From contig NC_079876.1 in the NCBI RefSeq assembly GCF_029227915.1, positions 3,970,001 through 4,034,000 on the forward strand: a DNA stretch of 64,000 nucleotides, read 5' to 3'. This stretch comes from Hydractinia symbiolongicarpus (Eukaryota; Cnidaria; Hydrozoa; Anthoathecata; Hydractiniidae). Under the pieces are notes generated by a model. It searched no databases and was not told the origin of the DNA. It saw nothing but the letters and a program-made list of their open reading frames with translations. Below, piece by piece: positions 12,901-27,106 of the stretch; position 1 is the stretch's first letter; each line of letters opens with the position of its first letter. The translations under genes were made by a program, and so were the position numbers.

Positions 12901-15884
12901 ATGCAACATATTAATATGAGGAAATTATCGCTAAATACATGTTGGTACGAATATGTGACTCATCCGTTGTAACTGAAACGGATTGATGCTGTTAGAAATT
13001 CAATGAAATGTAGTTTTTGATACTGTCTCTATTTCTTCAGCGCGGGATAACGGCTAGGATTGGTCCCACAATTTAAAATGATTATTTATCTAAATTTTTA
13101 AATGAAGCGCTACCACAGCGACCAGTGTAATCGCTGAGTTCCGGCAATCATGTCAAATTAAGAAGATTGTTATTTCTTATGGTCCAATTGTCTCACTTAT
13201 AACGTTTATGAAGTCACAGTCCAAAATCAGTTCAATTAAGTCCAACAGTCAATAGTTTCACTGTTAAAAGCGATGCAACCTAGTAATGTTGGAAAAATAT
13301 CGCTACATACATGTTGGTACGAGTATGTGACGCAACCGTTGTAACTAAAGCGGATTGATACCGTTAGAGAGTCAATGAAATGTAGTTTTTGAAACTGTCG
13401 CTATTTCTTCAGCGCGCGATAACGGCTAGGATTGGTCCCACAGTAAAAATGACTTAAATATCTAAATTTTTAAATGAAGTGCTACCACAGCGCCCAGTGT
13501 AATCGCTGAGTTCCGACAATCACGTCAAATTAAGAAGAATGTTGTTTCTTGGAGTCCAATTTTCTCATTTATCACATTTATCAGGTCACAGTCCAAAGTT
13601 AGTTCAATTAAGTCACACAGTCAATCGTTTCACTGTTAAAAGCGATACAACCTAGTATTACCGGAAAGATATCACGAAATACATTTCGGTAAGAATATGT
13701 GACTCAACCGTTGTAACTCAAACGGATTGATACTGCTAGAAAGTCAATGAAATGTACTTTTTGAAACGGTCTCTATTTCTTCAGAGCGGGATAACGGCTA
13801 GGATTGGTCCCACAGTAAGAAATGACTTATTTATCTAAATTCTTAAATGAAGCGCTACCACAGCGCCCACTGTAATCGCTGAGTTGCGGCAATCATGTCA
13901 AATTAAGAAGAATGTTATTTCTTGGAGTCCAATTGTCTCACTTTCACATTTATAAGGTCGCAGCCCAAAATCAGTTCAATTAAGTCCCACAGCCAATTGT
14001 TTCACTGTTAAAAGCGATGCAACCTAGTAATACCGGAAAGATATCACCAAATACATGTTGGTAAGAATATATGACCCAACCGATTTGCTCAAAGAGATTG
14101 ATGCTGTTAGAAAGTCAATGAAATGCACTTTTTGAAACTGTCTCTATTTCTTCAGCGCGGTCTAACGGCTAGGATTGGTCTTACAGTAAGAAATGACATA
14201 TTTATCTAAATTTTTAAATGAAACGCTACCACAGCGCCCAGTGTAACCGCTGAGTTCCGGCAATCATGTCAAATTAAAAAGAATGTTATTTCTTGGAGTC
14301 AAATTGACTCACTTATAACGTTTATGAAGTCACAGTCCAAAATCAGTTCAATTAAGTCCCACAGTCAATAGTTTCACTGTTAAAAGCGATGCAACATATT
14401 AATATGAGGAAATTATCGCTAAATACATGTTGGTACGAGTATGTGACGCAACCGTTGTAACTGAAGCGGATTGATACCGTTAGAAAGTCAATGAAATGTA
14501 GTTTTTGATACTGTCTCTATTTCTTTAGCGCGGGATAACGGCTAGGATTGGTCCCACAATTTAAAATGATTATTTATCTAAATTTTTAAATGAAGCGCTA
14601 CCACAGCGACCAGTGTAATCGCTGAGTTCCGGCAATCATGTCAAATTAAGAAGAATGTTATTTCTTATGGTCCAATTGTCTCACTTATAATGTTTATGAA
14701 GTCACAGTCCAAAATCAGTTCAATTAAGTCCCACAGTCAATAGTTTCACTGTTAAAAGCGATGCAACCTAGTAATGTTGGAAAAATATCGCTACATACAT
14801 GTTGGTACGAGTATGTGACGCAACCGTTGTAACTGAAGCGGATTGATACCGTTAGAGAGTCAATGAAATGTAGTTTTTGAAACTGTCGCTATTTCTTCAG
14901 CGCGCGATAACGGCTAGGATTGGTCCCACAGTAAAAATGACTTAAATATCTAAATTTTTAAATGAAGTGCTACCACAGCGCCCAGTGTAATCGCTGAGTT
15001 CCGGCAATCACGTCAAATTAAGAAGAATGTTGTTTCTTGTAGTCCAATTTTCTCCTTTATCACATTTATCAGGTCACAGTCCAAAGTTAGTTCAATTAAG
15101 TCACACAGTCAATCGTTTCACTGTTAAAAGCGATACAACCTAGTATTGCCGGAAAGATATCACGAAATACATTTCGGTAAGAATATGTGACTCAACCGTT
15201 GTAACTCAAACGGATTGATACTGTTAGAAAGTCAATGAAATGTACTTTTTGAAACTGTCTCTATTTCTTCAGAGCGGGATAACGGCTAGGATTGGTCCCA
15301 CAGTAAGAAATGACTTATTTATCTAAATTCTTAAATGAAGCGCTACCACAGCGCCCACTGTAATCGCTGAGTTGCGGCAATCATGTCAAATTAAGAAGAA
15401 TGTTATTTCTTGGAGTCCAATTGTCTCACTTTCACATTTATAAGGTCGCAGCCCAAAATCAGTTCAATTAAGTCCCACAGCCAATTGTTTCACTGTTAAA
15501 AGCGATGCAACCTAGTAATACCGGAAAGATATCACGAAATACATGTTGGTAAGAATATATGACCCAACCGATTTGCTCAAAGAGATTGATGCTGTTAGAA
15601 AGTCAATGAAATGCACTTTTTGAAACTGTCTCTATTTCTTCAGCGCGGTCTAACGGCTAGGATTGGTCTTACAGTAAGAAATGACATATTTATCTAAATT
15701 TTTAAATGAAACGCTACCACAGCGCCCAGTGTAACCGCTGAGTTCCGGCAATCATGTCAAATTAAAAAGAATGTTATTTCTTGGAGTCAAATTGACTCAC
15801 TTATAACGTTTATGAAGTCACAGTCCAAAATCAGTTCAATTAAGTCCCACAGTCAATAGTTTCACTGTTAAAAGCGATGCAACC
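9928..15884. repeat. 20-monomer HOR, copy 2 (about 5,957 bp, one tetramer shorter)
   Basis: Positions 9928-11177 match 2480-3728 at an offset of about 7,449. Positions 11178 to about 15884 match 5221 to about 9927 at an offset of about 5,957. The 1,492-bp difference is one copy of the nested tetramer. The copies differ by scattered substitutions and by a 4-bp deletion in copy 2 near 12886 (CAGTCAATCACTGTT). The right edge is approximate and grades into the 2,980-bp HOR. Confidence 0.78.
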
Positions 15885-18800
15885 TAGTAATGTTGGAAAA
15901 ATATCGCTAAATACATGTTGGTACGAGTATGTGACGCAACCGTTGTAACTGAAGCGGATTAATACCGTTAGAGAGTCAATGAAATGTAGTTTTTGAAACT
16001 GTCGCTATTTCTTCAGCAGGCGATAACGGCTAGGATTGGTCCCACAGTAAAAATGACTTAATTATCTAAATTTTTAAATGAAGTGCTACCACAGCGCCCA
16101 GTGTAATCGCTGAGTTCCGGCAATCACGTCAAATTAAGAAGAATGTTGTTTCTTGGAGTCCAATTTTCTCATTTATCACATTTATCAGGTCACAGTCCAA
16201 AGTTAGTTCAATTAAGTCACACAGTCAATCGTTTCACTGTTAAAAGCGATGCAACCTAGTAATATCAGAAAAATATCGCTAAATACGTGTTGGTACGAAT
16301 ATGTGACCCAACCGTTGTAACTCACACGGACTGTAACCGTTATAAAGTCAATGAAATGTAGTTTTTGAAACTTTCGCTATTTCTTCAGCGCGCGATAACA
16401 GATAGGATTGGTCTTACAGTAAGAAATGACATATTTATCTAAATTTTTAAATGAAGCGCTACCACAGGGCCAGTGTAATCGCTGAGTTCCGGCAATCATG
16501 TCAAATTAAAAAGATTGTTATTTCTTGGAGTCCAATTGTCTCACTTATAACATTTATAAGGTCACAGCCCAAAATCAGTTCCAATTACGTCCCACAGTCA
16601 ATCGTTTCACTGTTAAAAGCGATACAACCTAGTATTACCGGAAAGATATCACGAAATACATTTCGGTAAGAATATGTGACTCAACCGTTGTAACTCAAAC
16701 GGATTGATACTGTTAGAAAGTCAATGAAATGTACTTTTTGAAACTGTCTCTATTTCTTCAGAGCGGGATAACGGCTAGGATTGGTCCCACAGTAAGAAAT
16801 GACTTATTTATCTAAATTCTTAAATGAAGCGCTACCACAGCGCCCAGTGTAATCGCTGAGTTGCGGCAATCATGTCAAATTAAGAAGAATGTTATTTCTT
16901 GGAGTCCAATTGTCTCACTTTCACATTTATAAGGTCGCAGCCCAAAATCAGTTCAATTAAGTCCCACAGCCAATTGTTTCACTGTTAAAAGCGATGCAAC
17001 CTAGTAATACCGGAAAGATATCACGAAATACATGTTGGTAAGAATATATGACCCTACCGTTGTAGCCCAAAGGGATTGGTGCTGTTAGAAAGTCAATGAA
17101 ATGTACTTTTTGAAACTGTCTCTATTTCTTCAGCGCGGTCTAACGGCTAGGATTGGTCTTACAGTAAGAAATGACATATTTATCTAAATTTTTTAATGAA
17201 ACGCTACCACAGCGCCCAGTGTAACCGCTGAGTTCCGGCAATCATGTCAAATTAAAAAGAATGTTATTTCTTGGAGTCAAATTGACTCACTTATAACGTT
17301 TATGAAGTCACAGTCCAAAATCAGTTCAATTAAGTCCCACAGTCAATAGTTTCACTGTTAAAAGCGATGCAACCTAGTAATGTTGGAAAAATATCGCTAA
17401 ATACATGTTGGTACGAGTATGTGACGCAACCGTTGTAACTGAAGCGGATTGATACCGTTAGAGAGTCAATGAAATGTAGTTTTTGAAACTGTCGCTATTT
17501 CTTCAGCGCGCGATAACGGCTAGGATTGGTCCCACAGTAAAAATGACTTAATTATCTAAGTTTTTAAATAAAGTGCTACCACAGCGCCCAGTGTAATCGC
17601 TGAGTTCCGGCAATCACGTCAAATTAAGAAGAATGTTGTTTCTTGGAGTCCAATTTTCTCATTTATCACATTTATCAGGTCACAGTCCAAAGTTAGTTCA
17701 ATTAAGTCACACAGTCAATCGTTTCACTGTTAAAAGCGATGCAACCTAGTAATACCGGAAAGATATCACGAAATACATGTTGGTAAGAATATATGACCCA
17801 ACCGTTGTAGCTCAAACGCATTGATACTGTTAGAAAGTCAATGAAATGTACTTTTTGAAACTGTTTCTATTTCTTCAGAGCGGGATAACGGCTAGGGTTG
17901 GTCTTACAGTAAGAAATGACATATTTATCTAAATTTTTAAATGAAGCGCTACCACAGCGCCCAGTGTAATCGCTGAGTTCCGGCAATCATGTCAAATTAA
18001 AAAGAATGTTATTTCTTGGAGTCCAATTGTCTCACTTATAACATTTATAAGGTCACAGCCCAAAATCAGTTCCAATTACGTCCCACAGTCAATCGTTTCA
18101 CTGTTAAAAGCGATACAACCTAGTATTACCGGAAAGATATCACGAAATACATTTTGGTAAGAATATGTGACTCAACCGTTGTAACTCAAACGGATTGATA
18201 CTGATAGAAAGTCAATGAAATGTACTTTTTGAAACTGTCTCTATTTCTTCAGAGCGGGATAACGGCTAGGATTGGTCCCACAGTAAGAAATGACTTATTT
18301 ATCTAAATTCTTAAATGAAGCGCTACCACAGCGCCCACTGTAATCGCTGAGTTGCGGCAATCATGTCAAATTAAGAAGAATGTTATTTCTTGGAGTCCAA
18401 TTGTCTCACTTTCACATTTATAAGGTCGCAGCCCAAAATCAGTTCAATTAAGTCCCACAGCCAATTGTTTCACTGTTAAAAGCGATGCAACCTAGTAATA
18501 CCGGAAAGATATCACGAAATACATGTTGGTAAGAATATATGACCCAACCGATTTGCTCAAAGAGATTGATGCTGTTAGAAAGTCAATGAAATGCACTTTT
18601 TGAAACTGTCTCTATTTCTTCAGCGCGGTCTAACGGCTAGGATTGGTCTTACAGTAAGAAATGACATATTTATCTAAATTTTTAAATGAAACGCTACCAC
18701 AGCGCCCAGTGTAACCGCTGCGTTCCGGCAATCATGTCAAATTAAAAAGAATGTTATTTCTTGGAGTCAAATTGACTCACTTATAACGTTTATGAAGTCA

Positions 18801-21139
18801 CAGTCCAAAATCAGTTCAATTAAGTCCCACAGTCAATAGTTTCACTGTTAAAAGCGATGCAACCTAGTAATGTTGGAAAAATATCGCTAAATACATGTTG
18901 GTACGAGTATGTGACGCAACCGTTGTAACTGAAGCGGATTAATACCGTTAGAGAGTCAATGAAATGTAGTTTTTGAAACTGTCGCTATTTCTTCAGCAGG
19001 CGATAACGGCTAGGATTGGTCCCACAGTAAAAATGACTTAATTATCTAAATTTTTAAATGAAGTGCTACCACAGCGCCCAGTGTAATCGCTGAGTTCCGG
19101 CAATCACGTCAAATTAAGAAGAATGTTGTTTCTTGGAGTCCAATTTTCTCATTTATCACATTTATCAGGTCACAGTCCAAAGTTAGTTCAATTAAGTCAC
19201 ACAGTCAATCGTTTCACTGTTAAAAGCGATGCAACCTAGTAATATCAGAAAAATATCGCTAAATACATGTTGGTACGAATATGTGACCCAACCGTTGTAA
19301 CTCACACGGACTGTAACCGTTATAAAGACAATGAAATGTAGTTTTTGAAACTTTCGCTATTTCTTCAGCGCGCGATAACAGATAGGATTGGTCTTACAGT
19401 AAGAAATGACATATTTATCTAAATTTTTAAATGAAGCGCTACCACAGGGCCAGTGTAATCGCTGAGTTCCGGCAATCATGTCAAATTAAAAAGATTGTTA
19501 TTTCTTGGAGTCCAATTGTCTCACTTATAACATTTATAAGGTCACAGCCCAAAATCAGTTCCAATTACGTCCCACAGTCAATCGTTTCACTGTTAAAAGC
19601 GATACAACCTAGTATTACCGGAAAGATATCACGAAATACATTTCGGTAAGAATATGTGACTCAACCGTTGTAACTCAAACGGATTGATACTGTTAGAAAG
19701 TCAATGAAATGTACTTTTTGAAACTGTCTCTATTTCTTCAGAGCGGGATAACGGCTAGGATTGGTCCCACAGTAAGAAATGACTTATTTATCTAAATTCT
19801 TAAATGAAGCGCTACCACAGCGCCCAGTGTAATCGCTGAGTTGCGGCAATCATGTCAAATTAAGAAGAATGTTAAATCTTGGAGTCCAATTGTCTCACTT
19901 TCACATTTATAAGGTCGCAGCCCAAAATCAGTTCAATTAAGTCCCACAGCCAATTGTTTCACTGTTAAAAGCGATGCAACCTAGTAATACCGGAAAGATA
20001 TCACGAAATACATGTTGGTAAGAATATATGACCCTACCGTTGTAGCTCAAAGGGATTGGTGCTGTTAGAAAGTCAATGAAATGTACTTTTTGAAACTGTC
20101 TCTATTTCTTCAGCGCGGTCTAACGGCTAGGATTGGTCTTACAGTAAGAAATGACATATTTATCTAAATTTTTAAATGAAACGCTACCACAGCGCCCAGT
20201 GTAACCGCTGAGTTCCGGCAATCATGTCAAAGTAAAAAGAATGTTATTTCTTGGAGTCAAATTGACTCACTTATAACGTTTATGAAGTCACAGTCCAAAA
20301 TCAGTTCAATTAAGTCCCACAGTCAATAGTTTCACTGTTAAAAGCGATGCAACCTAGTAATGTTGGAAAAATATCGCTAAATACATGTTGGTACGAGTAT
20401 GTGACGCAACCGTTGTAACTGAAGCGGATTGATACCGTTAGAGAGTCAATGAAATGTAGTTTTTGAAACTGTCGCTATTTCTTCAGCGCGCGATAACGGC
20501 TAGGATTGGTCCCACAGTAAAAATGACTTAATTATCTAAGTTTTTAAATGAAGTGCTACCACAGCGCCCAGTGTAATCGCTGAGTTCCGGCAATCACGTC
20601 AAATTAAGAAGAATGTTGTTTCTTGGAGTCCAATTTTCTCATTTATCACATTTATCAGGTCACAGTCCAAAGTTAGTTCAATTAAGTCACACAGTCAATC
20701 GTTTCACTGTTAAAAGCGATGCAACCTAGTAATACCGGAAAGATATCACGAAATACATGTTGGTAAGAATATATGACCCAACCGTTGTAGCTCAAACGCA
20801 TTGATACTGTTAGAAAGTCAATGAAATGTACTTTTTGAAACTGTTTCTATTTCTTCAGAGCGGGATAACGGCTAGGGTTGGTCTTACAGTAAGAAATGAC
20901 ATATTTATCTAAATTTTTAAAGGAAGCGCTACCACAGCGCCCAGTGTAATCGCTGAGTTCCGGCAATCATGTCAAATTAAAAAGAATGTTATTTCTTGGA
21001 GTCCAATTGTCTCACTTATAACATTTATAAGGTCACAGCCCAAAATCAGTTCCAATTACGTCCCACAGTCAATCGTTTCACTGTTAAAAGCGATACAACC
21101 TAGTATTACCGGAAAGATATCACGAAATACATTTTGGTA
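15180..21139. repeat. 8-monomer HOR, 2,980 bp x 2
   Basis: Two copies, about 15180-18159 and 18160-21139, exactly 2,980 bp apart at every marker checked. These are CTTCAGCAGGCGATAACGG (monomers at 16013 and 18993), GCGGATTAATACCGTTAG just before them, the base deletion CTACCACAGGGCCAGTG (near 16459 and 19439), and AGCGGGATAACGGCTAGGGT (near 17879 and 20859). The copies differ at only a few positions, for example GTTAAATCTTGG near 19871, so the duplication is recent relative to monomer divergence. Outer edges are approximate. Confidence 0.82.
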
Positions 21140-24100
21140 AGAATATGTGACTCAACCGTTGTAACTCAAACGGATTGATACTGTTAGAAAGTCAATGAAA
21201 TGTACTTTTTGAAACTGTCTCTATTTCTTCAGAGCGGGATAACGGCTAGGATTGGTCCCACAGTAAGAAATGACTTATTTATCTAAATTCTTAAATGAAG
21301 CGCTACCACAGCGCCCAGTGTAATCGCTGAGTTGCGGCAATGATGTCAAATTAAGAAGAATGTTATTTCTTGGAGTCCAATTGTCTCACTTTCACGTTTA
21401 TAAGGTCGCAGCCCAAAATCAGTACAATTAAGTCCCACAGCCAATTGTTTCACTGTTAAAAGCGATGCAACCTAGTAATACCGGAAAGATATCACGAAAT
21501 ACATGTTGGTAAGAATATATGACCCAACCGTTGTAGCTCAAAGGGATTGATGCTGTTAGAAAGTCAATGAAATGTACTTTTTGAAACTGTCTCTATTTCT
21601 TCAGCGCGGTCTAACGGCTAGGATTGGTCTTACAGTAAGAAATGACATATTTATCTAAATTTTTAAATGAAACGCTACCACAGCGCCCAGTGTAACCGCT
21701 GAGTTCCGGCAATCATGTCAAATTAAAAAGAAAGTTATTTCTTTGAGTCCAATTGTCTCACTTATAACGTTTATGAAGTCACAGTCCAAAATCAGTTCAA
21801 TTAAGTCCCACAGTCAATAGTTTCACTGTTAAAAGCGATGCAACCTAGTAATGTTGGAAAAATATCGCTAAATACATGTTGGTAAGAATATGTGATTCAA
21901 CCGTTGTAACTCAAACGGATTGATACTGTTAGAAAGTCAATGAAATGTACTTTTTGAAACTGTCTCTATTTCTTCAGAGCGGGATAACGGCTAGGATTGG
22001 TCCCACAGTAAGAAATGACTTATTTATCTAAATTCTTAAATGAAGCGCTACCACAGCGCCCAGTGTAATCGCTGAGTTGCGGCAATCATGTCAAATTAAG
22101 AAGAATGTTATTTCTTGGAGTCCAATTGTCTCACTTTCACATTTATAAGGTCGCAGCCCAAAATCAGTTCAATTAAGTCCCACAGCCAATTGTTTCACTG
22201 TTAAAAGCGATGCAACCTAGTAATACCGGAAAGATATCACGAAATACATGTTGGTAAGAATAACTGACCCAACCGTTGCAGCTCAAAGGGATTGATGCTG
22301 TTAGAAAGTCAATGAAATGTACTTTTTGAAACTGTCTCTATTTCTTCAGCGCGGTCTAACGGCTAGGATCGGTCTTACAGTAAGAAATGACATATTTATC
22401 TAAATTTTTAAGTGAAACGCTACCACAGCGCCCAGTGTAACCGCTGAGTTCCGGCAATCATGTCAAATTAAAAAGAATGTTATTTCTTGGAGTCAAATTG
22501 ACACACTTATAACATTTATAAGGTCACTGCCCAAAATGAGTTCCAATTAAGTCCCACAGTCAATCGTTTCACTGTTAAAAGCGATACAACCTAGTATTAC
22601 CGGAAAGATATCATGAAATACATTTTGGTAAGAATATGTGACTCAACCGTTGTAACTCAAACGGATTGATACTGTTAGAAAGTCAATGAAATGTACTTTT
22701 TGAAACTGTCTCTATTTCTTCAGAGCGGGATAACGGCTAGGGTTGGTCTTACAGTAAGAAATGACATATTTATCTAAATTTTTAAATGAAGCGCTACCAC
22801 AGCGCCCAGTGTAATCGCTGAGTTCCGGCAATCATGTCAAATTAAAAAGAATGTTATTTCTTGGAGTCCAATTGTCTCACTTATAACATTTATAAGGTCA
22901 CAGCCCAAAATAAGTTACAATTACGTCCCACAGTCAATCGTTTCACTGTTAAGAGCGATACAACCTAGTATTACCGGAAAGATATCACGAAATACATTTT
23001 GGTAAGAATATGTGACTCAACCGTTGTAACTCAAACGGATTGATACTGTTAGAAAGTCAATGAAATGTAATTTTTGAAACTGTCTCTATTTCTTCAGAGC
23101 GGGATAACGGCTAGGATTGGTCCCACAGTAAGAAATGACTTATTAATCTAAATTCTTAAATGAAGCGCTACCACAGCGCCCAGTGTAATCGCTGAGTTGC
23201 GGCAATCATGTCAAATTAAAAAGAATGTTATTTCTTGGAGTCCAATTGTCTCACTTATAACATTTATAAGGTCACAGCCCAAAATAAGTTACAATTACGT
23301 CCCACAGTCAATCGTTTCACTGTTAAGAGCGATACAACCTAGTATTACCGGAAAGATATCACGAAATACATTTTGGTAAGAATATGTGACTCAACCGTTG
23401 TAACTCAAACGGATTGATACTGTTAGAAAGTCAATGAAATGTAATTTTTGAAACTGTCTCTATTTCTTCAGAGCGGGATAACGGCTAGGATTGGTCCCAC
23501 AGTAAGAAATGACTTATTTATCTAAATTCTTAAATGAAGCGCTACCACAGCGCCCAGTGTAATCGCTGAGTTGCGGCAATCATGTCAAATTAAGAAGAAT
23601 GTTATTTCTTGGAGTCCAATTGTCTCACTTTCACGTTTATAAGGTCGCAGCCCAAAATCAGTTCAATTAAGTCCCACAGCCAATTGTTTCACAGTTAAAA
23701 GCCATGCAACCTAGTAATACCGGAAAGATATCACGAAATACATGTTGGTAAGAATATATGACCCAACCGTTGTAGCTCAAAGGGATTGATGCTGTTAGAA
23801 AGTCAATGAAATGTACTTTTTGAAACTGTCTCTATTTCTTCAGCGCGGTCTAACGGCTAGGATTGGTCTTACAGTAAGAAATGACATATTTATCTAAATT
23901 TTTAAATGAAACCCTACCAGAGCGCCCAGTGTAACCGCTGAGTTCCGGCAATCATGTCAAATTAAGAAGAATGTTATTTCTTGTAGTCCAATTGTCTCAC
24001 TTATAACATTTATAAGGTCACTGCCCAAAATGAGTTCCAATTAAGTCCCACAGTCAATCGTTTCACTGTTAAAAGCGATACAACCTAGTATTACCGGAAA

Positions 24101-24586
24101 GATATCATGACATTCATTTTGGTAAGAATATGTGACTCAACCGTTGTAACTCAAACGGATTGATACTGTTAGAAAGTCAATGAAATGTACTTTTTGAAAC
24201 TGTCTCTATTTCTTCAGAGCGGGATAACGGCTAGGGTTGGTCTTACAGTAAGAAATGACATATTTATCTAAATTTTTAAATGAAGCGCGACCACAGCACC
24301 CAGTGTAATCGCTGAGTTCCGGCAATCATGTCAAATTAAAAAGAAAGTTATTTTTTTGAGTCCAATTGTCTCACTTATAAATTTATAAGGTCACCGCCCA
24401 AAATCAGTTCCAACTACGTCCCACAGTCAATCGTTTGACTGTTAAAAGCGATACAACCTAGTATTACCGGAAAGATATCACAAAATACATTTTGGTAAGA
24501 ATATGTGACTCAACCGTTGTAACTCAAACTGATTGATACTGTTAAAAAGTCAATGAAATGTACTTTTTGAAGCTGTCTCTATTTCT
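21140..24586. repeat. Satellite monomers, mixed types, with a single-monomer duplication
   Basis: About nine monomers. Within them, adjacent monomers around 22.9 and 23.3 kb share three private variants (AAAATAAGTTACAATTACG, TGTTAAGAGCGATAC and AATGTAATTTTTGAAAC) 373 bp apart, which marks a recent duplication of one monomer. The monomers near 24.2-24.5 kb are more diverged (GAAGCGCGACCACAGCACCC, GTTATTTTTTTGAG). No gene or mobile element is visible. Confidence 0.85.
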
Positions 24587-25331
24587 TCAGCGCGCGATAA
24601 CGGCTAGGATAGGTCCCACAGTAAAAATGACTTAATTATCTAAATTTTTAAATTAAGTGCTGCCAAAGCGCCCAGTGTAATCGCTGAGTTCCGGCAATCA
24701 CGTCAAACTAAGAAGAATGTTATTTCTTGGAGTCGAATTTTCTCATTTATCACATTTATCTGGTCACAGTCCAAAGTTAGTTCAATTAAGTTCCACAGTC
24801 AATCGTTTCACTGTTAAAAGCGATGCAACCTAGTAATATCAGAAAAATATCGCTAAATACATGTTGGTACCAATATGTGACCCAAATGTTGTAACTCACA
24901 CGGACTGTAACCGTTAGAAAGTCAATGAAATGTAGTTTTTGAAACTGTCGCTATTTCTTCAGCGCGCGTTAACGGATAGGATTGGTCCCACAGTAAAGAA
25001 TGACTTATTTATCTAAATTTTTAAATGAAGCGCTACCACAGCTCCCAGTGTAATAGCTGAGTTCCGGCAAGCACATCAAATTAGGAAGAATGTTATTTCT
25101 TGGAATCCAATTGTCTCATTTATCACATTTATCAGGTCACAGTCCAAAGTTAGTTCAAATAAGTCCCACAGTCAATCGTTTCATTGTTAAAAGCGATGCA
25201 ACCTAGTAATATCAGATAAATATCGCTAAATAAATGTTGGTACGAATATGTGACCCAACTGTTGTAACTCAAACGAACTGACACCGTTGCAAAGTCAATG
25301 AAGTGTAGTTTTTGAAACTTTCGCTATTTCT

Positions 25332-25472
25332 TCATCGCGCGATAACGGATACGATTGGTCCCACAGTAAAGAATGATACGGTACGAATTTGCGACCCAAC
25401 CGTTGTAACTCAAACGAACTGAAACTGTTAGAAAGTCAATGAAATGTAGTTTTTGATACTGTCTCAATTTCT
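25332..25472. repeat. Short monomer S1 (141 bp)
   Basis: Satellite monomer with an internal deletion of about 232 bp. The shared breakpoint reads AATGATACGGTACGAATTTG. It joins the first 43 or so bases of a monomer to its last 100 or so, with a few bases of filler. Confidence 0.93.
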
Positions 25473-26591
25473 TCAGCGCAGGGTAACGGCTAGGATTGGT
25501 CCCACATTAAAAAATGACTAATTTATCTAACTTTTTAAAAGAAGCGCTACCACAGCTCTCAGTGTAATCGCTGAGTTCCGGCAATCATGTCAAATTAAGA
25601 AGAATGTTTTTTCTTGGAATCCAATTGTCTCACTTATAACATTTATAAGGTCACAGCTCAAAATCAGATCCAATTAAGTCCCACAGTCAACCGTTTCACT
25701 GTTAAAAGCGATGCAACCTAGTATTACCGGAAAGATATCACGAAATACATTTTGGTACGAGTATGTGACGCAACCGTTGTAACTGTAGAGGATTGATACC
25801 GTTAGAAAGTCAATGAAATGTAGTTTTTGAAACTGTCTCTATTTCTTCAGCGCGCGATAACGGCTAGGATAGGTCCCACAGTAAAAATGACTTAATTATC
25901 TAAATTTTTAAATTAAGTGCTGCCAAAGCGCCCAGTGTAATCGCTGAGTTCCGGCAATCACGTCAAACTAAGAAGAATGTTATTTCTTGGAGTCCAATTT
26001 TCTCATTTATCACATTTATCTGGTCACAGTCCAAAGTTAGTTCAATTAAGTTCCACAGTCAATCGTTTCACTGTTAAAAGCGATGCAACCTAGTAATATC
26101 AGAAAAATATCGCTAAATACGTGTTGGTACCAATATGTGACCCAAATGTTGTAACTCACACGGACTGTAACCGTTAGAAAGTCAATGAAATGTAGTTTTT
26201 GAAACTGTCGCTATTTCTTCAGCGCGCGTTAACGGATAGGATTGGTCCCACAGTAAAGAATGACTTATTTATCTAAATTTTTAAATGAAGCGCTACCACA
26301 GCTCCCAGGGTAATAGCTGAGTTCCGGCAAGCACATCAAATTAGGAAGAATGTTATTTCTTGGAATCCAATTGTCTCATTTATCACATTTATCAGGTCAC
26401 AGTCCAAAGTTAGTTCAAATAAGTCCCACAGTCAATCGTTCCATTGTTAAAAGCGATGCAACCTAGTAATATCAGATAAATATCGCTAAATAAATGTTGG
26501 TACGAATATGTGACCCAACTGTTGTAACTCAAACGAACTGACACCGTTGCAAAGTCAATGAAGTGTAGTTTTTGAAACTTTCGCTATTTCT

Positions 26592-26732
26592 TCATCGCGC
26601 GATAACGGATACGATTGGTCCCACAGTAAAGAATGATACGGTACGAATTTGCGACCCAACCGTTGTAACTCAAACGAACTGAAACTGTTAGAAAGTCAAT
26701 GAAATGTAGTTTTTGATACTGTCTCAATTTCT
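26592..26732. repeat. Short monomer S2 (141 bp)
   Basis: Same deletion junction as S1. It lies 1,260 bp from S1 as the second HOR copy, and shares with S1 the variant TTTGCGACCC. Confidence 0.93.
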
Positions 26733-27106
26733 TCAGCGCAGGGTAACGGCTAGGATTGGTCCCACAGTAAAAAATGACTAATTTATCTAACTTTTTAAAA
26801 GAAGCGCTACCACAGCTCTCAGTGTAATCGCTGAGTTCCGGCAATCATGTCAAATTAAGAAGAATGTTTTTTCTTGGAATCCAATTGTCTCACTTATAAC
26901 ATTTATAAGGTCACAGCTCAAAATCAGATCCAATTAAGTCCCACAGTCAACCGTTTCACTGTTAAAAGCGATGCAACCTAGTATTACCGGAAAGATATCA
27001 CGAAATACATTTTGGTACGAGTATGTGACGCAACCGTTGTAACTGAAGAGGATTGATAACGTTAGAAAGTCAATGAAATGTAGTTTTTGAAACGGTCGCT
27101 ATTTCT

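Larger units (their letters stand above)
24587..27106. repeat. HOR of 1,260 bp x 2 (three full monomers plus one short)
   Basis: Copies 24587-25846 and 25847-27106. Each has three full monomers and one 141-bp deleted monomer (25332-25472 and 26592-26732). Shared private variants include AATTAAGTGCTGCCAAAGCG, GGCAAGCACATCAAATTAGG and GAACTGACACCGTTGCAAAG. 3 x 373 + 141 = 1,260, which explains a period that is not a multiple of the monomer. Confidence 0.9.

Noticed and set aside
16451-16669. Identical 72-codon (+) frames at 16451 and 19431, and similar ones at 2006, 23197, 33398 and 35033
   Set aside because: They lie wholly in satellite monomers. Identity between pairs follows from the 2,980-bp and 1,635-bp HORs, and most sibling monomers have stops in the same frame.
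26584-26844. 86-codon (-) open frames recurring at 26584, 29335, 40646 and 41533
   Set aside because: They cover a short monomer plus part of the next full one, and are open only because the 141-bp deletion joins two stop-free stretches. Their similarity is satellite similarity, and no domain or start context supports coding.
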